A program made the position numbers and the translations under genes. From the NCBI GenBank assembly GCA_001464275.1, contig LNFL01000139.1, positions 1 through 64,000 on the forward strand: a stretch of DNA of 64,000 nucleotides. Reading direction: 5' to 3'. Shown one piece after another: positions 40,918-49,703 of the stretch; the first letter of the stretch is position 1, and the number at the start of each line of letters is the position of its first letter. The notes below the pieces were generated by a model. That model did no database searches and was not told the origin of the DNA. It saw only the letters and a program-made list of their open reading frames with translations. This DNA is from Actinobacteria bacterium Ga0077560. Lineage in GTDB: Bacteria; Actinomycetota; Thermoleophilia; Miltoncostaeales; Miltoncostaeaceae.

Positions 40918-43611
40918 GTGCTCGTGGCGGCGCTCACCACCGCTGTGTTCGCGGTCGGCACCGTCCTGGCGGTCCGCAACTACCGGGACGACCGGCGCGA
41001 CGCGGAGCGGCTCGCACGGCTGACCGCCCAGGAGGCGGCCGTGCGCGTGGACATGGCCGTCGCGGACCGCATCGCGTTTCTCTCCGGCGTCGCCCGCCTG
41101 CAGGCCGTCGTCGAGAGCGACCGCGCCGGAATCCACGGGGCGCTCTCGCGTCTGGTGCGCGGGGGCCTGGCCGACCAGCTGGGCTGGGTCCGCCCGGACG
41201 GGCGCGTGGCCGTCCTCACCGGTGTGCCGTTGGGGCGAGTACCCGACGCACAGCCCGCCGAGCGCCCCATCATCCGTGAGGTGGTCCGCACCGGACGGCC
41301 CGATGTGAGCGGCGCGCTCAGCACCCCCGGAGATCCCCGGGGCGCGTACGTGGTGGTGACCGTCCCCACCACCGGCGCCGACGGCCGCACCTCGGGGGTG
41401 CTCACCGGGACCCTGCGGCTGGACGACCTCGCCGGGCCCCTTCGGATCGCCGAGGACCAACGCGACCTTCGGCTGCTGGACGCCGCGGGAGGGGTCATCG
41501 CGGGCCGCGGCCGCATCGGCGTCGCGCCCGTGGCGTCGGATCCGGGCACCGTCGCCCTGGTGCGTTCCGGAACGGGCGTCGTCACCGGGAGGCCCGGGCT
41601 CCTCGGTGAGCCCGACCAGATGGTCGCCTACGCCCCGGTGCCGAGCGCGGGCTGGGTGGCGGTGTATCAGCAGCCTCGACTGGAAGCGCTCAGCTCGGCA
41701 CGGCGGGAATTCGGCACCAGGGTGCTCGTGTGGCTGGGGCTCGCCGTCACGGGGATCGCGCTCGCGTGGTTCGTGGGCCGCCGGCTCGACCGGTCCGTGG
41801 CCGGCGAGCGGCTCGCGCGGGGACGTGTGGACCTGCTGCGCCGCACCGGGGCCGCCCTCGCCGCGGCCGTGACCGTCGATGAGGTGACCGCCGCCGCCAT
41901 CTCCGACCCCGAGCTCGGTGCAATCGCCGTGGCCATCTACCGCTGGCCGGACCGGCCCCCGGTCGCGGTGGCCGGCGGGCTCAGCCCCGACCAGGAGCGG
42001 CGGCTGCGCGACCAGGTCCCGCGTCCCGAGGGCCCGGTGGCCCACACGCTCCGCACCGAGACTGCCCACTTCCTGGGGCAGGCGCCCGAGGACGCCGCGG
42101 TCAGCCTCGCCGGCCTCACGAACGGCCCGCGGCCCGCCGCGGCCACCCTCCCCCTTCGCGTGTGGTCCCAGCCGACCGGCGTGATGCTGCTGGCGTTCCC
42201 CGGTCCCCGGCGGTTCTCGGCCGACCAGCAGGCCCTGTTGCGGACGCTGGCCGACCAGACCGCCCAGGCCCTGGACCGCGCCATCCAGCACGAGGCCGAG
42301 CGGGCCCGCCGCCGCCGTGCCGAGCTGCTGGAGCGCCTCTCGACCGCCCTGGAGCGCGAGATGACGGTGCGCGGGCGGGCGCAGCTGGCGACCGAGCTGC
42401 TGATCCCCGACGTCGCGGACTTCGCCAGCATCGAGCGCTTCGACCCTCAGGGGCCGGTGGTGCTGGGGCTCCACCACCGCGACCCGGCGCTGGAGCCGGT
42501 CCTGCGGAGCCTGCGCACCGAGCACCGGCTGTCCCCCGACGAGGAGCACTCGGTCGCGCATGCCGGCATCGAGGGCGGGACGATGCTCATCGAGCGGGTC
42601 ACGCCCGAGCTGATCGCGCAGGTCACGGACGATCCCGGCACGCGCGACCTGCTCCGCCGCCTGGCGCCCACCTCGCACCTCGCGGTACCGCTGCGCGCAC
42701 GCGGGCACCTGGCCGGCGTGCTCGTGCTGGGCCGCGGAGGGACCGGCGGCGGGCACTTCGACGCGGGGGACCTGCGGTTCGGCGAGGAGATCGCGATGCG
42801 CCTGGGCGTGGCCCTGGAGAACGCGCAGCTGTACGAGGAGCAGCGGGAGATCGCACTGGGCCTGCAGCTGTCGCTGCTGCCGGAGTCGGTGCCCGACCTC
42901 CCCGGCAACATCCTGGCCGTGCGGTACCGCCCGGGGCAGCACCACATGGAGGTGGGCGGGGACTGGTACGACGCGCTCGCCCTGCCGGACGGCCGGTTCG
43001 CGCTGGCGGTGGGCGACGTGGTGGGACGCGGGCTGTCGGCCGCGGCGGCCATGGGACGGCTGCGCACCGCCCTCGCCGCGCTCGCGCCGCGCACCTCGGG
43101 CCCCGCGGACCTCCTGCGCGAGCTGGACGCGTTCTCGGAGAGCGTGCCCGGCAGCCAGCTCACCACCCTCACCTACGCAGTGTTCTCACCGCGGACCGGC
43201 CACCTCACGTACGCGTCGGCGGGGCACCCCCCGGGGCTGGTGATCTACCCGGACGGCGTCACCCACTGGCTCCTCGGCGGCCGGTCGGTGCCGCTGCGTT
43301 CGGTCCCGCATCCGGCCCGCGCCCAGGCGGGCGCAGAGCTGCCGCCGGGCGCGAAGCTGCTGCTGTACTCCGACGGGCTGGTCGAGCGGCGGGGGGAGGG
43401 CATCGACGACGGTCTCGACCGCCTCGCCGCCGCAGCCCGCCGGCACCATCTGCTCGCGCCGGAGGACCTGATCGAGGCGCTCGTGAACGACCTGGACGAC
43501 CCGGGCGAGCTGGGCGACGACCTGGTGGTGCTGTGCCTGGAGCACGTCGGCCCGGCCGGCCCGCCGCGAACGGCGTCCCCCCGCCCGGAGGGCGCGCTCA
43601 CCGGGGCGTGA
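40918..43611 (+). CDS. Membrane sensor with extracytoplasmic (Cache-like) domain, GAF domains and SpoIIE/PP2C phosphatase
   Basis: LLVLVAALTTAVFAVGTVLAVRNYRDDRRDAERLA; two GAF-like blocks; MEVGGDWYDALALPDGRFALAVGDVVGRGLSAAAAMGRLRTAL. Confidence 0.9.
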   Translation: MLVAALTTAVFAVGTVLAVRNYRDDRRDAERLARLTAQEAAVRVDMAVADRIAFLSGVARLQAVVESDRAGIHGALSRLVRGGLADQLGWVRPDGRVAVLTGVPLGRVPDAQPAERPIIREVVRTGRPDVSGALSTPGDPRGAYVVVTVPTTGADGRTSGVLTGTLRLDDLAGPLRIAEDQRDLRLLDAAGGVIAGRGRIGVAPVASDPGTVALVRSGTGVVTGRPGLLGEPDQMVAYAPVPSAGWVAVYQQPRLEALSSARREFGTRVLVWLGLAVTGIALAWFVGRRLDRSVAGERLARGRVDLLRRTGAALAAAVTVDEVTAAAISDPELGAIAVAIYRWPDRPPVAVAGGLSPDQERRLRDQVPRPEGPVAHTLRTETAHFLGQAPEDAAVSLAGLTNGPRPAAATLPLRVWSQPTGVMLLAFPGPRRFSADQQALLRTLADQTAQALDRAIQHEAERARRRRAELLERLSTALEREMTVRGRAQLATELLIPDVADFASIERFDPQGPVVLGLHHRDPALEPVLRSLRTEHRLSPDEEHSVAHAGIEGGTMLIERVTPELIAQVTDDPGTRDLLRRLAPTSHLAVPLRARGHLAGVLVLGRGGTGGGHFDAGDLRFGEEIAMRLGVALENAQLYEEQREIALGLQLSLLPESVPDLPGNILAVRYRPGQHHMEVGGDWYDALALPDGRFALAVGDVVGRGLSAAAAMGRLRTALAALAPRTSGPADLLRELDAFSESVPGSQLTTLTYAVFSPRTGHLTYASAGHPPGLVIYPDGVTHWLLGGRSVPLRSVPHPARAQAGAELPPGAKLLLYSDGLVERRGEGIDDGLDRLAAAARRHHLLAPEDLIEALVNDLDDPGELGDDLVVLCLEHVGPAGPPRTASPRPEGALTGA

Positions 43612-44887
43612 CCGCCCGGACCGGCGGCTGCACCACGACGGGGATGGTCATCGTGTGCCCGCCCGCGGTTGCGCGCAGGCGGTAGTGACCCGCCCGGGGG
43701 GCCCGGAGCGTCATGGTGACGTGCCCGGGGCCGGCGGCACGCCGGACGGTCCGCAGCGCCGCGGCGCGCCCGGAGGGCAGCAGCCGCAGTGTCACCACGC
43801 CCCGTCCGCGCATCCGGATGCCCACCCGCATCGGCGTGCCGGCGCGGGGGGCGCCCAGCACGCGCAGGCCCGTCACCCGGGGCAGCGCGGCGGTGGCGCC
43901 CGGCGTGCCGACGGTGACCGTGGTGGTGGCCGTCCCCGCCAGGCCCGCCCGGTCGCGGACGCGCAGGGTCACCGTGCGCACGCCCGCCGACGCCCAGGCG
44001 TGGGTGGCGGTGGCGCCGGTCGCCGTGGCGCCGTCCCCGAAGTCCCATTCCATCTCATCCGAGAGCCCGGAGTCGGTGGGCCCCTCCACCCCGTCGATGC
44101 TGCCGGCCGAGTCGAAGCGCACCGGGACGCCGGGCGCCACGGCGGCCGCCGAAGCGGTGAGACGGGCGGTGGGCGCCCGGCGGTCCAGGAAGATCGTGTC
44201 GGTGACGATCTGGGAGACGTTGCCGTCCACCTCCGAGGGCCCCTTCCCGGCCCGCACGGCGGTGTCGTAGAACCGGGCGCTGATCGTCCGGATGCCGTCG
44301 GGCCCGGCCGCCAGGTACTTCTGCACGCCGGTCACGTACGAGCGGTGGCAGGCAAGCGGGTCGGCGCACGGGAAGTCGCCCTCCGTGAAATCGATGGCCC
44401 CGACCTCGCCGGCGCCGGGCGTGGGGTCCGTGGCCGCGAAGTGCAGCGTCACCGTGAGCCCCGTGGTGTACGGGGCGCCGGCGTCGATGCGCACGGTTCC
44501 CGTCGGCGGGCGAGCGTCGTAGAGGAACGGCGTGGAGGCCGCGGCGGTGCTCGACGCCTCGTTCGCGGTGGCCCGCACCGACAGCGTGTAGGTGGCGCCG
44601 TCGACCGCCGTCCCGGGAACGGCGAACGACGAGGTGCCCGCGCCCGCCAGGTCGGCGCCCAGGGCCGGCGCGGTGGGGCTGGCGAGGTCCACGCGGTACC
44701 CCGGCCCGGTGAGCCCGGGCGCGAAGGTGACCGGTGTCCAGCCCAGGCCCGATCCGGCGGCGACCACCGGCGGGACGGGGACCAGCACCGGTGCGGGGGG
44801 CGGCGCGACCACCGCGTGGGCGGCCGCCGGGACGGCCAGGATCGCCGCCGAGCCGAGGGGGATGAGGTGACGTCGGGTGATCCGCAT
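43598..44887 (-). CDS. Secreted PKD-domain protein
   Basis: Tat-like MRITRRHLIPLGSAAILAVPAAAHA; PKD block MEWDFGDGATATGATATHAWASAGVRTVTLRVRD. Confidence 0.82.
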   Translation of the reverse strand: MRITRRHLIPLGSAAILAVPAAAHAVVAPPPAPVLVPVPPVVAAGSGLGWTPVTFAPGLTGPGYRVDLASPTAPALGADLAGAGTSSFAVPGTAVDGATYTLSVRATANEASSTAAASTPFLYDARPPTGTVRIDAGAPYTTGLTVTLHFAATDPTPGAGEVGAIDFTEGDFPCADPLACHRSYVTGVQKYLAAGPDGIRTISARFYDTAVRAGKGPSEVDGNVSQIVTDTIFLDRRAPTARLTASAAAVAPGVPVRFDSAGSIDGVEGPTDSGLSDEMEWDFGDGATATGATATHAWASAGVRTVTLRVRDRAGLAGTATTTVTVGTPGATAALPRVTGLRVLGAPRAGTPMRVGIRMRGRGVVTLRLLPSGRAAALRTVRRAAGPGHVTMTLRAPRAGHYRLRATAGGHTMTIPVVVQPPVRAVTPR

Positions 44888-45103
44888 GGCACGAGTGTCC
44901 GCACCGCGTGACGGCGTCACGCCCCCCGTTCGGACAGGGCCGCGCGGGTCGTGTCGAACGCCCCCGTCCACCCCGGGACATCCGGGGTCACCGGCCGCCG
45001 AAGGCTGCGCACGACCCGCATGCCGGCCACGGGAAACCACCCTTGACCGCCCGCCCGGGGCACCGGCGGGCATGCGCCGGGCGTCCGCTGGGAGAATGGC
45101 GCG

Positions 45104-46290
45104 GTGACCGTGCTCCGTCGTGTCCCCGAGCGTGAGCGCCGCGCCCGGCTGGTGCGGCGGCATCTGCTGGCGCCGTCGGCCCGCACCGACGACGTCGCCG
45201 GGATCGCCGACGCGCTCGTGGCCCTGCACGCGACCTGTCGGCCGCGGCGCGCATGGTGAGCCCATCGCTCGCGCCGGTGGAGGCCGCCCTCCACGAGCGC
45301 CGGTCGGTGGTGCGCCACCACGCAATGCGGCGCACCGTGTGGGTGATGACCCCGCCGGTTGCCCGCGCCGCGCACGCGGCCTGCACCGTTAAGCTCGCCG
45401 CGGTGGAGTGGCGCCTGCTGGAGCGGATGGTCGCCGAGAGCGGCATCGCCGAGGACGCCGCCGCATGGGTCGAGGGCGCGAAGGCCCACACCCTCGCCGC
45501 CCTGCACGAGCTCGGCACGGCCGGCGCCCGTGAGCTCGGGCGGCACGTGCCGGAGCTCACCGCCAAGCTGCTGCTGTCGGTGGGCAAGCCCTACGCCGGC
45601 ACGCAGGGCGCGCATTCGCGGATCCTGCAGAACCTGGGCTTCGACGGGGCGATCATCCGAGGCCGCCCCACCGGCTCGTGGATCGGCGGCGAGTACACCT
45701 GGTCGGTGGCCGGCGACTGGCTGCCGGGCGGGCTCACGGGCGCCGACCCGCGCGAGGCCGCGCGCGAGCTCGCCGATCGGTACCTGCGCGCATTCGGGCC
45801 GGTCACCTCCGCCGACCTGCGGTGGTGGGCCGGATGGACGGCCACCATGGCCGACCGGGCGCTGGCGGACGTGGGCGCCGTGCCCGTGGCGGTCGACGAG
45901 GGCCCGGCATGGCTCCACCCCGGCGACACCGACCCGGTGGACGACGCGGAGCCGTCCGTGGCCCTGCTGCCGTCGCTGGACCCCACGACCATGGGCTGGA
46001 AGCAGCGGACCTGGACCCTCGGCGATCACGGGGCGTTCGCCGGGCCGCTGTTCGACCGCAACGGCAACGCGGGGCCCACGGTGTGGGTGGACGGCCGGGT
46101 GGTGGGCGCATGGGCGCAGCGCCCCGACGGCACGGTGGTGCACCACCTGCTCACGGCGGTGCCCGCACGGCGCGCCGCGCAGGTGGCCCGCGCGGCGGAG
46201 CGGCTCACCGCGTTCCTGGACGGCCAGGTGGTGCGGCCGCGGTACCCCACCGCGCTGCAGGTCGCGCTGACGAACGGGACGGCGCCATGA
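45104..46290 (+). pseudogene. Winged-helix DNA-binding (HTH_42/AlkZ-YcaQ-like) protein, reading frame broken near 45222-45240
   Basis: VTVLRRVPERERRARLVRRHLLAPSARTDDVAGIADALVALHAT| frame change |LSAAARMVSPSLAPVEAALHERRSVVRHHAMRRTVWVM... Confidence 0.85.
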
Positions 46291-46571
46291 CCGCCGACCC
46301 GGACGCCCCGTCGATCTGGGTGCGGGTGATCGCCGACGACCGCTTCCGCGCGGCGCTGGTGGAGGACCCGCTGCGCGCCCTCGCCGACGTGGGCCCCACC
46401 ACCGTCTCGGCCGAGCAGGTGCGCCGGCTGGAGGAGATGAGCGCCGACGAGCGCCTGGAGCTGGTGACCGCGATCGTGCGGGAGGCGCACTGGCGCGGCG
46501 GGCAGGCGCGGTTCGGGCGGCTGGGCTCCGACGGGCGCCTGGGCGGACCGGACAACCCGGACATCGCCTGA
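46287..46571 (+). CDS. Small hypothetical protein, NHLP-leader-like N-terminal helix region
   Basis: VRVIADDRFRAALVEDPLRALADVGPTTVSAEQVRRLEEMSADERLELV; overlaps upstream stop. Confidence 0.55.
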   Translation: MTADPDAPSIWVRVIADDRFRAALVEDPLRALADVGPTTVSAEQVRRLEEMSADERLELVTAIVREAHWRGGQARFGRLGSDGRLGGPDNPDIA

Positions 46572-46627
46572 TCCGCACCCGGGCCGGCCACCATGCGCGG
46601 CGGGCGGGCGTGCGTCATGCTGCCGGC

Positions 46628-47038
46628 ATGCGCGGTCTGCTCATGGTCCTGGGGTTCGGCGCGCTCATCACCGCGGGTCTCGCGATGGTGGCGGCGCTGC
46701 TGGTGCTGGCGCTGCTGATCGCCCCGGCCCTGGTGGCCGTCGCCTGGAACCTGCTGGACTTCGGGCAGGCCATCGGCCTGGGACCCCTCGGGTTCTGGGG
46801 CTGCGTGCTGCTGGGCTGGTTCCTGGCCGCGCCCATGGCGATCCGGCTGATCATGGTGCTCATCGTGTTCATCGCCGACCCCGCATGGCTCGGCGACGCC
46901 GCGCGCGTCCAGTGGCCGGAGCCGACGCTTCGCAACCTCCTGGCCATCGTGATCCTGCTGGTGGTGGCGTCCATGAGCCACGGGCAGTCGACCAAGACGG
47001 CGAAGCGTCGTCCCGCGGCCGAGGCCCCCGGGCCTTGA
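46628..47038 (+). CDS. Small multi-pass membrane protein
   Basis: MVLGFGALITAGLAMVAALLVLALLIAPALVAVAWNLLDFG...LGFWGCVLLGWFLAAP. Confidence 0.65.
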   Translation: MRGLLMVLGFGALITAGLAMVAALLVLALLIAPALVAVAWNLLDFGQAIGLGPLGFWGCVLLGWFLAAPMAIRLIMVLIVFIADPAWLGDAARVQWPEPTLRNLLAIVILLVVASMSHGQSTKTAKRRPAAEAPGP

Positions 47039-47068
47039 CCCGGGCGGCGGATGGTCGATGATCGTGTG

Positions 47069-47303
47069 ATGGCAACACGCGTCCGCCCACTGGAGCTCGT
47101 CGAGGTCGCTCATCGCCGAGCTGGAGCGCCCCCGCGGGCGCCCGCGGCCCAAGCTGTGCGCGTGCCCCGAGCCCGAGAAGGTGCGGCCCTCCACCCGCCC
47201 ACGGGTGTGCGTGAGCTGCAGCACCGTGCTGAGCCGCTACAACAACAACGTGCAGTGCAACGCCTGCCGCATGGCCGGAAGGTCCTGGGCGCCCGAGGGC
47301 TGA
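47069..47303 (+). pseudogene. Zinc-ribbon protein with apparent frame break near 47095-47115
   Basis: Start MATRVRPLELVE in one frame; IAELERPRGRPRPKLCACPEPEKVRPSTRPRVCVSCSTVLSRYNNNVQCNACRMAGRSWAPEG* in another frame that has no start codon. Confidence 0.45.
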
Positions 47304-47331
47304 CGCGGCCGCCGGGGTAGGCTGCGCCGCG

Positions 47332-48264
47332 ATGCGGATGCCCGACGAGGAGCCCGGCCGCACCACGGGGCTCGGCGAGCTCGCCGGGGCCCCCGTCGGC
47401 GAGGGGCGGATCGCACGACTGCGGACGCGGGGGCTGGCGCTCGCGGAGCGGGCCACCACGTGGGGCCCGGTGGGGCCCGTCGCCGAGGTGGGCTGGCGGA
47501 CCTTCCGCCGGGACCAGGCCATCGCGGGCAGCGTGCTGGCCTCGGCGATCGCCTACCGCCTGTTCATCTGGCTGCTGCCGCTCACCCTGGTGCTCATCGC
47601 GGCCCTCGGGGTGGTCGCCGATGTCCAGGGCGAGCGCGCCGCCTCCTACGTCGCGGGCGCCGGCATCGGAGACGTCTTCGCCGACTCGGTGGGCGCCGCG
47701 GCCGACACCACGGGGAGGTGGGGCCGCGTCGCGGTGATGCTGAGCGCCGGGGTGGTGCTGCTCTACCAGACCTACGTGCTGCTGCGGGCGCTGCGCGCCG
47801 TGTCGGCGTTCGCGTGGGGCGTTCCGCTGCGGGCCATCCGGCGCCCCCTCACCGCCACGCTGGTGCTGCTGGGACTGCTGCTGGGAACCGTCGCGGTGAC
47901 CGGGCTCACCGGGCGCATCGCGGAGGCCGCCGACGGACCCGCCGGCTGGGTCGTCTCGCTCGCCTCACTGGCGGTGCTCCCCGCGTTCTTCGTGCTGCTG
48001 AGCGTGCTCCTGCTGCCCACCGCGGCCACGCGCTGGACCGACCACTTGCCGGGCGCCGCGGTGTTCTACGTGGCCCTCTCGGCGATCCACCTGTTCAACG
48101 CCCTGGTGCTGTTCCCGTGGATCGCCCGCCAGCAGGAGGCCTACGGCGTGCTGGGCGTCGCGGCGGGCGTGCTGCTGTCGCTGTTCATCCTCGGGCGGGC
48201 CCTGGGGATCTGCGCGGCCCTCAACGCGGTCCTGCACGAGGACCGGAGCGCCCGCCGGGCGTAG
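47332..48264 (+). CDS. YihY/BrkB-family membrane protein
   Basis: TFRRDQAIAGSVLASAIAYRLFIWLLPLTLVLIAALGV; multiple TM helices. Confidence 0.8.
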   Translation: MRMPDEEPGRTTGLGELAGAPVGEGRIARLRTRGLALAERATTWGPVGPVAEVGWRTFRRDQAIAGSVLASAIAYRLFIWLLPLTLVLIAALGVVADVQGERAASYVAGAGIGDVFADSVGAAADTTGRWGRVAVMLSAGVVLLYQTYVLLRALRAVSAFAWGVPLRAIRRPLTATLVLLGLLLGTVAVTGLTGRIAEAADGPAGWVVSLASLAVLPAFFVLLSVLLLPTAATRWTDHLPGAAVFYVALSAIHLFNALVLFPWIARQQEAYGVLGVAAGVLLSLFILGRALGICAALNAVLHEDRSARRA

Positions 48265-48290
48265 CGAGGGGGTGTGCCAGGCCCCCTCGC
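48264..48290. terminator. Inverted repeat between convergent genes
   Basis: gcgaggggg-tgtgccagg-ccccctcgc. Confidence 0.5.
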
Positions 48291-48302
48291 CCGCCCCGCG
48301 CG

Positions 48303-48929
48303 CTACTTGGCGGCGCCGGTGCCGCAGTCCGGGAGGTCGTCCACGTCGATCTCGATCACCACGCCGTCCTGCGGGGGCAGCGCGGCACCCGTGCCGGTGT
48401 CCTTCGCGCCCGGCGGCACGAGCCCGGACGTCACGATCCCCGCCTTCCCCGGGACCGCCGAATACGTGAACTGCGGCGCCTTCGTCGGCGCGGTCCAGCT
48501 GCCGCCGCCCCGCACGGTCACCGTGCCGTCCGGCCCGATCGTGGCCGTCGCGGTCAGGTCCTTGCCGCCCTTCACCGGCCGGGCGGCGACCGGCGCCCCG
48601 TCGGCCGGCGTGGCCGTGATGGTCTGCTCCGGCGCGCCCTCGGGGGCCACCACGCTGCCGCCGTCACCGGCGACGGCCTTCCCGGAGATGATCTTCGCGC
48701 CCTTGGGAAGCGGCATGGCCACGGCCTCCACCGGGACCGCCGTCCCGTCGCCGGCGATCGCGCAGCCCAGGACGGTGACGTCGCCCTCCTTGGGGGCGGG
48801 GCTGTTCCCGGCGAATGCGGGCAGGGCGAACGCCGCGGCGGCGGCGATGGAGCATCCGGCGACGAGCGCCATGGCGCGGCGGCGGGGGCGGCGGGACCTC
48901 ACGGGGTGGTCGGAACCGATCGTGTGCAT
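48303..48929 (-). CDS. Secreted hypothetical protein
   Basis: Signal peptide RRRAMALVAGCSIAAAAAFALPAFA. Confidence 0.65.
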   Translation of the reverse strand: MHTIGSDHPVRSRRPRRRAMALVAGCSIAAAAAFALPAFAGNSPAPKEGDVTVLGCAIAGDGTAVPVEAVAMPLPKGAKIISGKAVAGDGGSVVAPEGAPEQTITATPADGAPVAARPVKGGKDLTATATIGPDGTVTVRGGGSWTAPTKAPQFTYSAVPGKAGIVTSGLVPPGAKDTGTGAALPPQDGVVIEIDVDDLPDCGTGAAK

Positions 48930-49002
48930 GTGGACTCCTGAGGTGGCGTCGCGGGGGATTCCGCGTCCGCCTCCCCAGACTCGGCGGGGAACCTGGAGCC
49001 CA

Positions 49003-49039
49003 CCTGAAGACCCGGCGGGCTTCAGGAGATCTTCAGGTG
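49003..49039. promoter_or_regulatory. Candidate OmpR-type operator: CTTCAGG direct repeat at 11-bp period plus inverted CCTGAAG
   Basis: cctgaag (49003-49009), cttcagg (49020-49026), cttcagg (49031-49037). Confidence 0.45.
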
Positions 49040-49058
49040 TGCCGACAATGCTCGGGCC

Positions 49059-49703
49059 ATGGAACCGAGCATCCTCGTCGTGGACGACGAACCCGCCATC
49101 CGCGACGCCATCCGCGAGGCGCTGCGCGGCCGCGACATCGACGCGCTGCTCGCCCGGGCACGGCCCGACCTGGCGATCCTGGACGTCATGCTCCCGGGTG
49201 CCAACGGCTTCCAGCTCGCCCGGCGCGTGCGCGGGCACGCCGACATCCCGGTCATCTTCCTCACGGCGCGCGACGACCCCGCCTCGCGCCTGCGCGGCTT
49301 CGGCGAGGGCGCGGACGACTACGTGGTGAAGCCGTTCCTCCTGGAGGAGCTGGTGGCCCGCGTCGTGGCGCTGCTGCGGCGATCCGGGCGGCTCACCGGC
49401 GGCGCCATCCAGGTGGACGACCTGATGGTGGACGAGGGCGCCGGCGTCGCCGCCCGCGACGGGCGACCCATCGAGCTCACCGCAACGGAGTTCCGCCTGC
49501 TGGTCCAGCTCGCACGGGGGCGCGGCCGCGTGATCAGCAAGACCCAGCTGCTCACCCAGGTGTGGGGGTACGACCAGTTCGACCCGAACCTGGTGGAGGT
49601 GCACGTGAGCTCGCTCCGGCGCAAGACCGAGGCCGGCGGGATGCGCCGGCTCATCCACACGGTCCGCGGCATGGGCTACGCCCTGCGGCCGGTGGACGGG
49701 TGA
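49059..49703 (+). CDS. OmpR-family response regulator with apparently shortened receiver domain
   Basis: MEPSILVVDDEPAIRDAIREALRGRDIDALLARARPDLAILDVMLPGANGFQLARRVR; ELTATEFRLLVQLARGRGRVISKTQLLTQVWGYDQFDPNLVEVHVSSLRRK. Confidence 0.9.
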   Translation: MEPSILVVDDEPAIRDAIREALRGRDIDALLARARPDLAILDVMLPGANGFQLARRVRGHADIPVIFLTARDDPASRLRGFGEGADDYVVKPFLLEELVARVVALLRRSGRLTGGAIQVDDLMVDEGAGVAARDGRPIELTATEFRLLVQLARGRGRVISKTQLLTQVWGYDQFDPNLVEVHVSSLRRKTEAGGMRRLIHTVRGMGYALRPVDG

